The notes beneath the pieces were generated by a model. The model saw only the letters and a list, made by a program, of their open reading frames with translations. It was not told the DNA's origin and did not search any database. A DNA stretch of 64,000 bases. It comes from Lysobacteraceae bacterium NML95-0200. Lineage in GTDB: Bacteria > Pseudomonadota > Gammaproteobacteria > Xanthomonadales > Xanthomonadaceae. The stretch spans positions 26,533 to 90,532 of the forward strand of contig NWQQ01000018.1 of NCBI GenBank assembly GCA_002798255.1, in the 5' to 3' direction. The position numbers were made by a program, and so were the translations under genes. Below, one piece after another: positions 1-8,590 of the stretch; within the stretch, counting starts at the first letter, position 1; every line of letters begins with the position of its first letter.

Positions 1-556
1 GGACCCAGGGCGAACGCCAAGCCGGCGACAAAATCTACGGCCTGGGCGAATACGGCTACGACATTCCGTTGGTCTATAAAATACTGGTCAGCCAGAACGA
101 CCGCCTTTCTCACTCCATCATCTGGGATTACTTGCACTCCGTCGCCATTCAGGGAGAATTTGAAGCGGGGGCGGGGGGACTCTTTGCCTTTTTTAAAGCA
201 GCTTGCAGCCGCAAATATCTTCGACTCGGTCGAATTGCAGCGGCAGATTCGGGACGCCGAAGCGTTTCTGGAGAAAAATCGGCTGCGATACGCGATTTTG
301 GAGTGCGGCGAAATTTACGAGCTGGAGCCGACTGCCCTTGAAGTGCAGAACCAGGAATTGTTTGAGCGGGAAATCCTGAACATTGACGAACATCTGGCTG
401 GCAGAGCTGGGTGACATGAAGCGCGAAGCCGAGCAACTCGAAGTCGCCGCCCAACAGCCGCCCTCTCAGACGAAAAGCTTTTTCTCTCGCCTGTTTGGCC
501 GCCAAGAGAAAACGCAAACGGAGCAGCCAGGCCGAGAAGCCAAAGCAATCAGGTAG
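1..556 (+). pseudogene. Frame-disrupted gene of unknown family (5' end outside window)
   Basis: A continuous protein-like reading runs through three frames in turn. It uses frame 3 from the window edge (GLGEYGYDIPLVYKILVSQ, at about 42-98), frame 1 from about 180 to 385 (FDSVELQRQIRDAEAFLEKN, ending NQELFEREILNIDE), and frame 2 from about 390 to the TAG at 554-556 (LGDMKREAEQLEV and a tail with SFFSRLFGRQ). The first switch falls in a G-rich run at about 167-178, the second near 385-395. Each equals one extra base. The pieces read sensibly in series, so one gene carrying two frameshifts (real, or sequencing errors in homopolymers) fits better than three small genes. I do not recognise the family. 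The middle part is acidic and helical-looking and the tail is basic. Confidence 0.55.
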
Positions 557-559
557 GTC

Positions 560-625
560 ATGTGGGATCTGCTAGGCATCAATGCATGGAGCAACATTCT
601 CTACTACCATTTTGACAACGAATAA
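560..625 (+). other. 21-codon open frame, probably the start of a truncated gene
   Basis: An ATG lies four bases after the stop of the broken gene, preceded by AGGTAGG as a possible ribosome site. It opens a 21-codon frame beginning MWDLLGINAW and ending at TAA. The spacing looks like a translationally coupled downstream gene that has lost everything after its first residues. Chance is possible at this length. No function is proposed. Confidence 0.25.
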
Positions 626-659
626 AAGCCGCCTTCATTCCATCACACCGGAGACACCC

Positions 660-1181
660 ATGCATGATTTTGTTGCCTTTTTGCGCGGGGTGATGCCCCG
701 CGGCAAGAACGCCGTGAAGATGGCCGATGTGCGCCAGGTGCTGGGCGGCAACGGTTTTGGCGATGTGCGCACCTGGATACAGAGCGGCAATATCGCGCTG
801 CAAACGGATTGGGATACGGCGACCGTGGCTGCGCGCATTCAGTTGCTGCTGAAAGCCCATTTGCAGGTGGATTTGCCGGTCATTGTTAAAACTCCAGCGC
901 AATTGCAGGAAATACTGGAGCAAAATCCGTTTTCAGGCAGCGCCTATGATGAAAAACGGGTGTTTTACACGCTGTGCAATACGCCGCTTTCCGACCCGCA
1001 AGCTTTGAGCGCGCAGGATTATGGCGAGGAACAACTGGCGATTTTTCCGCAGGCGGCCTATCTGTACATTCCCGGCGATGCTTCGCGCAGCGCCTTAAGC
1101 AATGCGTTTTTGGAAAAGAAACTTGGCCAGGTGCTGACCACGCGCAATGGCAATACCTTACGCAAAATGATGGATTTTTGA
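660..1181 (+). CDS. DUF1697 family protein
   Basis: A 173-residue protein of the DUF1697 family, compact cytosolic proteins of unknown function. The family signature at the N-terminus is clear: MHDFVAFLRGVMPRGKN, then VRQVLGGNGFGDVRTWIQSGNI, here with one residue changed from the more usual G-F/Y-x-x-V-x-T-Y-I-Q-S-G-N. I chose the ATG at 660 rather than an in-frame start at 582 because GGAG sits at about 650 and the family begins with this segment. The gene ends 7 bases before selO, so the two are probably co-transcribed. A spaced TTGACA at 612-617 could be a -35 box, but I see no convincing -10. Confidence 0.85.
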   Translation: MHDFVAFLRGVMPRGKNAVKMADVRQVLGGNGFGDVRTWIQSGNIALQTDWDTATVAARIQLLLKAHLQVDLPVIVKTPAQLQEILEQNPFSGSAYDEKRVFYTLCNTPLSDPQALSAQDYGEEQLAIFPQAAYLYIPGDASRSALSNAFLEKKLGQVLTTRNGNTLRKMMDF

Positions 1182-1188
1182 GCGCCCC

Positions 1189-2685
1189 ATGAACACCCCT
1201 GCATTGAACTGGAATCTTTCCCACACCTATAAAACCCTGCCGCCGGTGTTTTATTCGCAGGCAGAACCGGCTGATTTCCCCGAGCCTGAAACCGTGCTGT
1301 TCAATACCGCGCTGGCTCGGGATTTGGGTTTGCTGGCCGATGCCGATGCCGCCATCGACCCGCAAGAAGCCGCACAAGTATTTTCTGGCAACCGCTTTCC
1401 ACCCCACGCCCAGCCCATTGCGCAAGCCTATGCCGGGCACCAGTTCGGGCATTTCACTATGTTGGGTGATGGCCGCGCGCTGCTGTTGGGCGAGCAAACC
1501 ACGCCGGGCGGGGCACGGATTGATATTCAACTCAAGGGCAGCGGGCCAACGCCATATTCTCGCCGGGGCGATGGCAAGGCGGCACTGGCGCCGATGCTGC
1601 GCGAATACCTGATTAGCGAGGCCATGCACGCGCTCGGCATTCCCACCACACGCAGCCTGGCCGTGGTGACCACGGGCGAGATGATTCGCCGCGAGCGATT
1701 ATTGCCCGGCGCGGTGCTGACCCGCACCGCGCAAAGCCATCTGCGCGCGGGCACGTTTGAATTTGCCGCCGCCACGGGGGATATGGCGAATATCCGCGCC
1801 CTGGCCGATTACGCCTTGCAGCGGCATTTTCCTAAAGTGCTGGCAGAAAATCCGGCCAATCCCTATCCGGCTTTATTGCAGGCAGTAATCACCCGGCAGG
1901 CGGCGCTGCTGGCGCGCTGGCAGCAGGTGGGCTTTATCCACGGGGTGATGAATACCGACAATATGTCCATCCCAGGCCTGACCATCGACTATGGCCCCTG
2001 CGCCTTTATGGATGCCTACGACTCGGTCACGGTGTTCAGCGCCATCGACCGCGACGGCCGCTACCGCTATGAAAACCAGCCGCCCATCGCGCAATGGAAT
2101 CTGGCGCGGCTGGCCGAGGCGCTGCTGCCCTTGCTGGATGCGGATGAAAAAACCGCCATCGACATCGCCAATGCAGAGTTGCGGCAGTTTGCGCCGCTCT
2201 TCAACCAGCATTACCAGCAGGGCATGGCACGCAAACTCGGCATTTTCGAGCCGCAAGAAACCGATGCCGCCTTGCTGGATGACTTGCTGCAACGCATGCA
2301 GGCCAAGGCGGCCGATTACAGCAATGCCTTTGTGCGCCTGACGCTGGACATGCTTGATGCCGACGGCGCGTATCTTGATGGCACGCACGCCCTGTTTGCC
2401 GACCCGGCCTTTGCCCAATGGCACACCCGCTGGCAGGCGCGGCTGGCCGAACAGGCGCAAAGCAGGGTAGACATCGCCGCCTTGATGCAGGCGCACAACC
2501 CCTTCCTCATCCCGCGCAACCACCGCGTGGAAGCGGTGCTGAGCGCCGCCGAAGCGGGCGACATGCAGCCTTTCAACACCCTGCTGGCCGCCTTGCAAAA
2601 ACCGTTTGACTACAGCGCCGAGCGCCACTGGCAATGTTTGCCGGATACCCCGCAACCGGGCTACCGCACCTTTTGCGGTACGTGA
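1189..2685 (+). CDS. selO: Protein adenylyltransferase SelO (YdiU family)
   Basis: A 498-residue pseudokinase-fold enzyme that transfers AMP from ATP to Ser/Thr/Tyr of target proteins, in E. coli as part of the oxidative-stress response. Visible landmarks are GDGRALLLGE (residues 94-102), the ATP-binding lysine in LKGSGPTPYSRRGDGK (about 116), HGVMNTDNMS with Asp257, and IDYGPCAFMDAYD with Asp267; these match the metal and catalytic positions of the family. The C-terminus ends FCGT. Many homologues carry selenocysteine or cysteine three residues from the end, and this copy uses cysteine. Length is normal (E. coli 478). It follows the DUF1697 gene by 7 bases. Confidence 0.95.
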   Translation: MNTPALNWNLSHTYKTLPPVFYSQAEPADFPEPETVLFNTALARDLGLLADADAAIDPQEAAQVFSGNRFPPHAQPIAQAYAGHQFGHFTMLGDGRALLLGEQTTPGGARIDIQLKGSGPTPYSRRGDGKAALAPMLREYLISEAMHALGIPTTRSLAVVTTGEMIRRERLLPGAVLTRTAQSHLRAGTFEFAAATGDMANIRALADYALQRHFPKVLAENPANPYPALLQAVITRQAALLARWQQVGFIHGVMNTDNMSIPGLTIDYGPCAFMDAYDSVTVFSAIDRDGRYRYENQPPIAQWNLARLAEALLPLLDADEKTAIDIANAELRQFAPLFNQHYQQGMARKLGIFEPQETDAALLDDLLQRMQAKAADYSNAFVRLTLDMLDADGAYLDGTHALFADPAFAQWHTRWQARLAEQAQSRVDIAALMQAHNPFLIPRNHRVEAVLSAAEAGDMQPFNTLLAALQKPFDYSAERHWQCLPDTPQPGYRTFCGT

Positions 2686-2712
2686 TGGCTTTATTTATAT
2701 GGGGCTTGGGCG

Positions 2713-2928
2713 GTGATGTGGCATCCGGCACTTGCGCATCGCGTCTGGAAGGCTGATATCGAAAGCTTCAATGGCAAACTCCGTGATGAGCGCCTCAACG
2801 AGCATTGGTTCACTTCGTTAAAGTACACATGGCAAATCATTGCCCTGCGGCGATGTAGCTACAACCAAGCGCGTCCACATAGCGGTTGTGGATGTATCCT
2901 GGCTGCATGTTTTGCATGCTCAACATAA
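2713..2928 (+). mobile_element. IS3-family transposase (OrfB) C-terminal fragment
   Basis: A 71-codon open frame containing ADIESFNGKLRDERLNEHW and YNQARPHSG. This is the last part of the DDE integrase of IS3-group elements, including the final catalytic Glu in the ESFNG motif. The upstream two thirds of the transposase, OrfA and both terminal repeats are missing, and the segment between the two motifs is eroded. It is a dead remnant marking an old insertion between selO and the signalling genes. Confidence 0.8.
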
Positions 2929-2975
2929 AGCCTAAAACATTCCAGAGATGAAGTAACTTTTAATGCCGAATTTTG

Positions 2976-3359
2976 CTAGGTGTAAAGTCCGAGTTTCAAG
3001 ATGGCAGGCACGAGCTCGCTCAGGCAGTCTTTGCTGATATGGCCATGCGCCTGGCTGATGGCGGTAGCCAGTGGGCTTTCGGAGTCGGTTTCGCCGCCGG
3101 TGCAGAACAGTACCGGCAGTTGCGGCAGGGTTTGCCGAATCAGGGCAAAGGCGTCCTCGCCACCAAGACCCGGCAGGCGCGAGTCGCAGATGGCCAGTGT
3201 CCAGTCCTGTTGTTTGAGGGCAGCTTCAAGCTCCTGGCGCAGCTCCACCCGTACCAGTTCGCAGTGGATGCCGGCATCCTCCAGCTCAAAGCCGATGAGT
3301 TCGGCATCGGTGCTGTTGTCTTCAACTAGCAGGATGCGGATGGGCTTGACCGGCGGCAT
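2976..3359 (-). CDS. Single-domain response regulator
   Basis: 127 residues forming one CheY-like receiver and nothing else. The acidic pocket is in ILLVEDNSTDAE (residues 9-20), the predicted phospho-acceptor is Asp59 in AICDSRLPG, the switch Thr is in LFCTGG, and the conserved Lys is in ISKDCLSE. With no output domain it should act by protein contact. Its ATG directly follows the TAA of the upstream regulator, so it is the third gene of a kinase-regulator-regulator operon. The target is unknown. Confidence 0.85.
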   Translation of the reverse strand: MPPVKPIRILLVEDNSTDAELIGFELEDAGIHCELVRVELRQELEAALKQQDWTLAICDSRLPGLGGEDAFALIRQTLPQLPVLFCTGGETDSESPLATAISQAHGHISKDCLSELVPAILKLGLYT

Positions 3360-3800
3360 TTAGCGTTGCTCGGGTGACTGGTTGAACACCGCCCAGAAGC
3401 GCCCCAGGGTTTTGACCGCTTCAAAAAACTGCATGATGTCCACCGGCTTCACCACATAGGCATTCACGCCCAGATTCCAGCTGCGGGCAAGGTCGGACTC
3501 TTCGCGCGAGGAGGACAGGATGACCACTGGCAGGGCTTTGAATTGTTCGTTTTCGCGCAGCTGTTGCAGCACTTCCAGCCCGTCCATGCGCGGCATTTTG
3601 ATATCCAGCAGCAAGACTGCAGGCTCGCCCGGCTCGCGCCCTGCAAACTGGCCGCGGCGCAGCAGGTAGTCCATCACTTCTACGCCGTCTTCGACGTGCA
3701 CAATCGGGTTGGCGAGATTGGCTTCGCGCAGGGCATCAATGGCCATTTCCGCATCGGCGGGGCTGTCTTCGGCCAGTAAAATGGGGCGAATGTCTTTCAT
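3360..3800 (-). CDS. Single-domain response regulator, Rcp1-like
   Basis: 146 residues, a receiver of the kind partnered with phytochrome-like kinases (cyanobacterial Rcp1 type). Features are ILLAEDSPADAEMA near residue 8, a loop containing DYLLRRGQFAG that is typical of this subgroup, the phospho-acceptor Asp66 in LLLDIKMPRMDG, and VVKPVD for the conserved Lys. It lies 15 bases downstream of the kinase gene and abuts a second receiver gene. Together they probably form a small phosphorelay or branched output. There is no DNA-binding domain. Confidence 0.87.
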   Translation of the reverse strand: MKDIRPILLAEDSPADAEMAIDALREANLANPIVHVEDGVEVMDYLLRRGQFAGREPGEPAVLLLDIKMPRMDGLEVLQQLRENEQFKALPVVILSSSREESDLARSWNLGVNAYVVKPVDIMQFFEAVKTLGRFWAVFNQSPEQR

Positions 3801-3815
3801 GTCGTTTCGGGTAAA

Positions 3816-5606
3816 TCAGGATGCGGGGCTGCCATCAAGCAGGGATGGCAGGGTAAAGCGGAAGGTGGCGCCCTGGTCCGGGGCGGCCTCGGCACTGATT
3901 TGGCCGCCGTGGCGCAGCAGCACGCGCTGCACATTGGCAAGGCCGATGCCGGTGCCGGGAAATTCGCTGGGCTTGTGCATGCGCTGGAAAACGCCAAACA
4001 GTTTGCTGGCATAGGCCATGTCAAAGCCCACGCCGTTATCGCGCACGCTGAACTCGTGGCTGCCATCGGCAAGCCGCTGGTGGCTGACCTGGATGCGGCT
4101 GATTGCGCGCGGGGCGCTGTATTTGACTGCATTGCCCAGCAGGTTGCTCCACACTTGGCGCATCATGTTTTCATCGGCAATCACCATCGGCAGCGCCTTG
4201 ATGTTCCATTCAATATGCCGCCCCGGGGTTTCGTTCTGGGCATTGGCATCGAGCAGGGCGCGGGTTTCTTCCACCATCGACTGCATGTCCACAGGTTGCA
4301 GGCGCAGTGCGCTGCGCCCCAGGCGCGAATACACCAGCAGGTCATCAATCAGTGTGGCCATGCGTTTGGCGGAGCTGTCAATGACCTGCAGGTAATGGCG
4401 GCTCTTGTCATCGGCGCCATCCCCCAGCTGTTTGCCCAGCTTTTCGGCAAAGCCGGAGATATGCCGCAGTGGCGAGCGCAGGTCGTGGCTGACCGAATAG
4501 CTGAAGGCTTCCAGCTCGCGGTTGACATCGGAAATCTGCTCAATTTTGCCTTGTAGCTGCTGGTTGAGCTCGGAGATTTCGGTCTCTGCGGCCTTGTGAG
4601 GGCTGATATCGCTCAAGGTCAGCAGCGTGACTTGCTGCTGATGATCGGGCAGGGACATGCGGCAGGCATTGAGCAGCATGGTGCGCTCGATGCCGTCGCG
4701 GGTGGTTTGCCGGAGCTCGAAATCCCATAGCTCGCGATCACGGCTCAGTACATCGCGCAGGCGCTGGAGGATTTCCCGGCCCGCCCAGGCGCCATCGCCA
4801 ATCTGGCTGATGGGCTGTCCGTCCATATTGGCGTGCGTGGTGTCAGCGTGGCCGTATAGCTCGGCAAAAGCGGTGTTGTGCATCACTATGCGCTGCTCGC
4901 CATCGAGCAGGGCGATGGGCTCGCGGATGGCTTGCACCACGGCAAGCGCGCGGGCGTTGGCGGCCATCAGCGCGCGCTCGGCGTTTTCACGGCTGGCCTG
5001 CTGGCGGCGTAGCATCCACAGCAGCGCCATCAGCAAGGCAAGCTGCACCAGCATGCTGATAAGCGAAATGCGCTGGCCGCGGGTGTGCAGTTTTTCAGTC
5101 TCTCGGGACTGGCTCATGAAAAGCTGCCGGCTTTCCTTGCGTACCTCGTTGGCGATGCTGTGCATGGCCATTTCATCGGCCATCATCGCCAACAGGCGCT
5201 GGCGCTCTTGGTTGTCGGTGCTTTGCACGATGCGCTGGCTGATGTCCAGGCGCTGCTCAAGACGCCCTTGCAGATTGCCGATGCGCAGTTGTTGCTGTAT
5301 GCCCAGCGCATCGCTTTGTTCACTCAGCTCGCGCACCAGTACCGGGATATTGGCCATGCTCTTGGCAATCCGGCTGCGCATCTGTGCATTGTCCACGCCG
5401 GCGACAACACTGGCAGCGGCTGATTCCAGATTGCGCGCCTCATAAAGCAGCCGGCTCAAGGCAGCATCGGTGCGGCTGCCATCGGTAAGCGCCTGCTCGG
5501 CGTCCTGGATGCGCTGATTCATTTCTCGCAGCATCCAAAACGGCATGATGATGATGGCGGCTACGGCAACAAACAGCAGCCATTGGTAGCGTCCGTAGTT
5601 GTTCAT
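3816..5606 (-). CDS. Membrane sensor histidine kinase (periplasmic sensor, PAS, HisKA, HATPase)
   Basis: 596 residues. Transmembrane helix 1 is at about 9-27. A helical periplasmic sensor follows (about 28-178, CHASE3-like in layout but not proven). Transmembrane helix 2 is at about 181-199, a PAS domain at about 215-335 and a coiled coil at about 337-368. The phospho-acceptor His374 lies in SVSHDLRSPLRHI. The ATPase part shows an N-box (WSNLLGNAVKYS) and G-boxes (DNGVGFD and GTGIGLANV). The H-box and ATPase are of the phytochrome-like kinase type, but no chromophore domain is present. The signal is unknown. It is the first gene of the operon with the two receiver proteins, which are its likely partners. 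Confidence 0.92.
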   Translation of the reverse strand: MNNYGRYQWLLFVAVAAIIIMPFWMLREMNQRIQDAEQALTDGSRTDAALSRLLYEARNLESAAASVVAGVDNAQMRSRIAKSMANIPVLVRELSEQSDALGIQQQLRIGNLQGRLEQRLDISQRIVQSTDNQERQRLLAMMADEMAMHSIANEVRKESRQLFMSQSRETEKLHTRGQRISLISMLVQLALLMALLWMLRRQQASRENAERALMAANARALAVVQAIREPIALLDGEQRIVMHNTAFAELYGHADTTHANMDGQPISQIGDGAWAGREILQRLRDVLSRDRELWDFELRQTTRDGIERTMLLNACRMSLPDHQQQVTLLTLSDISPHKAAETEISELNQQLQGKIEQISDVNRELEAFSYSVSHDLRSPLRHISGFAEKLGKQLGDGADDKSRHYLQVIDSSAKRMATLIDDLLVYSRLGRSALRLQPVDMQSMVEETRALLDANAQNETPGRHIEWNIKALPMVIADENMMRQVWSNLLGNAVKYSAPRAISRIQVSHQRLADGSHEFSVRDNGVGFDMAYASKLFGVFQRMHKPSEFPGTGIGLANVQRVLLRHGGQISAEAAPDQGATFRFTLPSLLDGSPAS

Positions 5607-5616
5607 GGCTCGCGGC

Positions 5617-6237
5617 TCAGGCGGCAGCCAGCAGGTCGGTTACGGCGCGCTTCATCGCGCTGCGCTGGAGAAGGAAATCCCATTGCGTGCCGCCCATTTG
5701 CCGCCACAACATCGCCGAGCGAACCGCGGCCAGCAGCAGGGCGCGGATGTCGGTGACCACATCATTGCGCCCCAGATAATGCGGATTGCCCTGCACCATG
5801 ACCTTGGGGCGCAATGGACTCAGTGCCCTGGCATACAAGCCACCCAATTCGCGCAGGATATCTGGGTGAGTGCTGCCATCGTTCTGTGCCTGTGGCGCAA
5901 GGCGGCTGATTTCCCGGCGCACCATGTCGATGGATTCCGGGCTGCGCTCGAAGCTGCGCTCCAGCTGCAAGACCGAAAGCGCCAGCCGCGGCAGTTGCGG
6001 GTCGGGCAGGGCGCCATGCAGATAGTCGTGCAGGCTGCGCAGACCGGAATCAAGCGCACGGATGCCGCCATAGACATCGGCGGTGGAGTCGGCCTCCAGC
6101 CGGAACACGCTGTCGATGGCGGTGCCCAGATGGCTTTGGTCAACCCGGCCGTTTTCGGCCAGATGCCGCACTTCCTTGAGTGATAGCAAAATCCCGGCAA
6201 GCGCCAGTACGCGGGAGGGCATCAAATCAGCATTCAT
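5617..6237 (-). CDS. hflD: HflD family protein (lysogenization regulator homologue)
   Basis: 206 residues, all-helical and cytosolic or membrane-peripheral. In E. coli HflD binds phage lambda CII and promotes its degradation; its normal cellular role is not settled. Identification rests on [19 protein letters not shown] near the N-terminus, [25 protein letters not shown] (read here in pieces: residues about 130-150) and the tail [13 protein letters not shown], plus its position directly after mnmA as in E. coli. I chose the ATG at 6237, which overlaps the mnmA stop by 11 bases, over an upstream in-frame start. Confidence 0.9.
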   Translation of the reverse strand: MNADLMPSRVLALAGILLSLKEVRHLAENGRVDQSHLGTAIDSVFRLEADSTADVYGGIRALDSGLRSLHDYLHGALPDPQLPRLALSVLQLERSFERSPESIDMVRREISRLAPQAQNDGSTHPDILRELGGLYARALSPLRPKVMVQGNPHYLGRNDVVTDIRALLLAAVRSAMLWRQMGGTQWDFLLQRSAMKRAVTDLLAAA

Positions 6238-7375
6238 GCGTGCAGAGATTTCCTTGTGTGAGCAGGGTATTGAAGTTCTCGCGCTCCAGTGGCGCATCGC
6301 AGGCGGCAATCACCGCACCGCCCAGGCATTCTTGCCCAAGATAAAGCACCAGTGATTGCCCCGGTGTGACCGCGCGCTGCGGTTGGTCGAAAGTCACCCG
6401 CAGGCTGCCATCATCGCGCACGCTCACATCGCAGTCCTGGTCGGCCTGACGGTAACGAGTTTGCGCCGTGCAGCGGAACTGCCGGGCAGGGGGCGCGCCG
6501 GCAATCCAGTGGGCGGGTTCTGAGAGCAGCTGCTGCGACATCAGCCAGGGGCTGTCCACACCCTGGTCAACAAACAGGATATTGCGGGCGACATCCTTGC
6601 CCACCACATACCAGGGCAATGCCGGGCGGCCTTTCACGCCACCGATGGCAAGGCCGCCGCGCTGGCCGATGGTATGGAAAAACACGCCCTCATGCTGCGC
6701 CAGCACGCTGCCGTCCACCGCATGTACCTCGCCCGGCTGCATCGGCAGGTACTGGCCAAGAAAGCTGCGGAAGTCACGCTCGCCAATAAAACAGATGCCG
6801 GTGGAGTCTTTCTTTTCTGCGGTGACAAAACCGGCTTCTGCGGCGAGGCGGCGTACCTGGGTCTTGGGCAGCTCACCGACCGGAAAACGGGTGGCGGCCA
6901 GCTGCTTCTGCCCCAGCTGATGCAGGAAATAACTCTGGTCTTTGCTGCGATCCATGCCGCGCAGCAGCCGGTAGCGGCCATCGACGCAATCGGTGCGCGC
7001 ATAATGGCCGGTGGCGATGAATTCCGCCCCCAATGCATGGGCGGCATCCAGAAAATGCTTGAACTTGACTTCGCGGTTGCACAGCACGTCCGGGTTCGGC
7101 GTGCGTCCGGCAGCGTATTCGTTGAGGAAATGCCTGAATACCCCATCCCAATATTCTTTTGAAAAATCGCGGAAATGGATGGGAATGCCGAGCTTGCCTG
7201 CGACCGCCACTGCATCGCGACGGTCATCCTCGGCGCGACATTCGCTGCTGCCATCATCGGCCCAGTTCTGCATGAACAGCCCGGCCAGCGGCTCGCCGGC
7301 GCGTTGCAGCAGCAAGGCGGCAACCGAGGAGTCCACCCCCCCGGACAGACCAACGATGGTGCGCGCCTGGCTCAT
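6227..7375 (-). CDS. mnmA: tRNA 2-thiouridylase MnmA
   Basis: 382 residues. It adenylates and then thiolates U34 of tRNA-Lys, tRNA-Glu and tRNA-Gln. The PP-loop [11 protein letters not shown] is near residue 10. The first catalytic Cys is in [15 protein letters not shown], and the second in [14 protein letters not shown]. The C-terminal beta-barrel follows. The ATG at 7375 overlaps the stop of nudJ (ATGA), and the stop overlaps hflD. The nudJ-mnmA-hflD order is the same as in E. coli, so this is an ordinary tightly coupled operon. Confidence 0.97.
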   Translation of the reverse strand: MSQARTIVGLSGGVDSSVAALLLQRAGEPLAGLFMQNWADDGSSECRAEDDRRDAVAVAGKLGIPIHFRDFSKEYWDGVFRHFLNEYAAGRTPNPDVLCNREVKFKHFLDAAHALGAEFIATGHYARTDCVDGRYRLLRGMDRSKDQSYFLHQLGQKQLAATRFPVGELPKTQVRRLAAEAGFVTAEKKDSTGICFIGERDFRSFLGQYLPMQPGEVHAVDGSVLAQHEGVFFHTIGQRGGLAIGGVKGRPALPWYVVGKDVARNILFVDQGVDSPWLMSQQLLSEPAHWIAGAPPARQFRCTAQTRYRQADQDCDVSVRDDGSLRVTFDQPQRAVTPGQSLVLYLGQECLGGAVIAACDAPLERENFNTLLTQGNLCTHEC

Positions 7376-7839
7376 GAAAGCTGCGTCATCAGTGATAGCG
7401 GATATACCCGCCCGGCCTGCCAGTCGGCCACCACTTGCCAGACCAGCGGGCTGCGATGGCGGGGTGTGAGCGCCTGCAATTCTTGCGGCGTCCACCACAC
7501 CGCGCGGACGATGCCCTCATCGAGCTGGCGGCTTTCGTCAAAGGCCAGCGCCTCGCCGCAGAAGGCAAAGCGCAGGTAGTGACGGCCGGTTTCCGGCGCT
7601 TTCCACTGGTAGGCGCCGATAAAGCCGGTCAGGCGGATATCCCAGCCGGTTTCCTCGCGCGCCTCGCGCACCGCTGCTTCCAGCAGGCTTTCATCCGGCT
7701 CCAGATGTCCGGCGGGCTGGTTGATGACCAGTTCGCGGCCACCTGCGGTTTCTTCCACGCACAGCAGCTTGCCGTCCTTGACCACCACGGTGGCAACGGT
7801 GACATCGGGCTGCCAAAAGCGGTCTTGGCGATGCGTCAT
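7372..7839 (-). CDS. nudJ: NUDIX phosphatase NudJ
   Basis: 155 residues of the NUDIX hydrolase fold, acting on nucleoside di-/triphosphates and hydroxymethylpyrimidine pyrophosphate in E. coli. The Nudix box reads [20 protein letters not shown] and continues TGW. It is preceded by [18 protein letters not shown], and the ending has [15 protein letters not shown] and YPL, as in E. coli NudJ. I preferred the ATG at 7839 (MTHRQDRFW); an in-frame start 30 bases upstream cannot be excluded because neither has a clear ribosome site. It overlaps mnmA by 4 bases. Confidence 0.93.
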   Translation of the reverse strand: MTHRQDRFWQPDVTVATVVVKDGKLLCVEETAGGRELVINQPAGHLEPDESLLEAAVREAREETGWDIRLTGFIGAYQWKAPETGRHYLRFAFCGEALAFDESRQLDEGIVRAVWWTPQELQALTPRHRSPLVWQVVADWQAGRVYPLSLMTQLS

Positions 7840-7953
7840 GGTGGGTAAAGCGTATGGGGAGGCGGCCATTATCGCGGTTGGCAGGTGAATGCGTCCATTC
7901 GCGATGCTCTCTGAGCCTGATGAGTCAAGCAATTTGCTTTCGGTAGTGTTTCA

Positions 7954-8160
7954 GTGCCGGGATTGCGCCCGGCAGCGCACCCACTTTCTTTCAAAAAGAA
8001 AGCGGGCAAAGAAACTGCCCTGGCTGACGCGCTTCGCTATGCGAAGTCCCCTGCGTTCCTCGCGCCCAATGGCGGCAGGGCAAACTCGCTTGCACTCAAA
8101 CATGCCCTGCCTTCTTCCATTGGTCGCTGCGGTACTCGGCGCGCCAGAACAGGGCAAAAA
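7954..8160 (+). repeat. Structured intergenic repeat element (candidate interspersed repeat)
   Basis: The 382-base gap between nudJ and clpS has no credible gene but several perfect stems. They are an 8-bp stem with a 3-base loop (7984-7991 with 7995-8002), a 6-bp stem (8032-8037 with 8041-8046), and a long nested hairpin with 9-bp (8074-8082 with 8103-8111) and outer 7-bp (8066-8072 with 8117-8123) arms. A 93-codon frame crosses it, giving KKAGKETALADALRYAKSPA and then LAPNGGRANSL. I recall this type of spurious translation from multi-copy intergenic repeats in xanthomonads and relatives. Nothing else is seen in the gap apart from the likely clpS promoter region. Confidence 0.6.
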
Positions 8161-8221
8161 TCAACAGCAGCTGCACTACCATTCGCGGCCAGTGGCAATG
8201 AAAGCTCTATAATCCCCCGCC

Positions 8222-8545
8222 ATGTCAGGTCATGAACACGAGCGCGAGCACCATCACGGCACCACGGTAGAGGCTGCGCCGCCGCGGCTTGAGCGCCCGC
8301 CGATGTACACCGTGATGCTGCTCAATGACGATTACACACCGATGGATTTCGTGGTGGACGTGCTGATGCGCTATTTCGGCATGGGCGAGGAACAAGCCAC
8401 CCAGGTGATGCTGCATGTGCATACCCGTGGGCGTGGCATTTGCGGGGTGTATAGCCGGGAAGTGGCCGAAACCAAGGTGGCACAGGTGAACGGATTTGCA
8501 CGCAAGCACCAGCACCCGCTTCTGTGCGCAATGGAAAAAGCCTAG
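8222..8545 (+). CDS. clpS: ATP-dependent Clp protease adaptor ClpS
   Basis: 107 residues. ClpS binds N-degron substrates (Leu, Phe, Trp, Tyr N-termini) and hands them to ClpA. The core motif [20 protein letters not shown] (about 28-47) holds the substrate-pocket residues, followed by [21 protein letters not shown]. The N-terminal tail is His/Glu rich (HEHEREHHH), as is common for this flexible segment. It is directly upstream of clpA, 45 bases apart, in the standard clpS-clpA arrangement. Confidence 0.97.
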   Translation: MSGHEHEREHHHGTTVEAAPPRLERPPMYTVMLLNDDYTPMDFVVDVLMRYFGMGEEQATQVMLHVHTRGRGICGVYSREVAETKVAQVNGFARKHQHPLLCAMEKA

Positions 8546-8590
8546 GTTCGTCCCCATATCGCAGCTTGAGCGATTAGCAGGATTACCGCC

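Noticed and set aside
2973..3329. 118-codon plus-strand frame over the first response regulator
   Set aside because: The minus strand encodes a receiver with all conserved residues; the plus reading is its shadow.
7954..8235. 93-codon frame upstream of clpS as a protein gene
   Set aside because: The stretch is dominated by hairpins, has no ribosome site, and the translation is of a type I associate with intergenic repeats; treated as a repeat.
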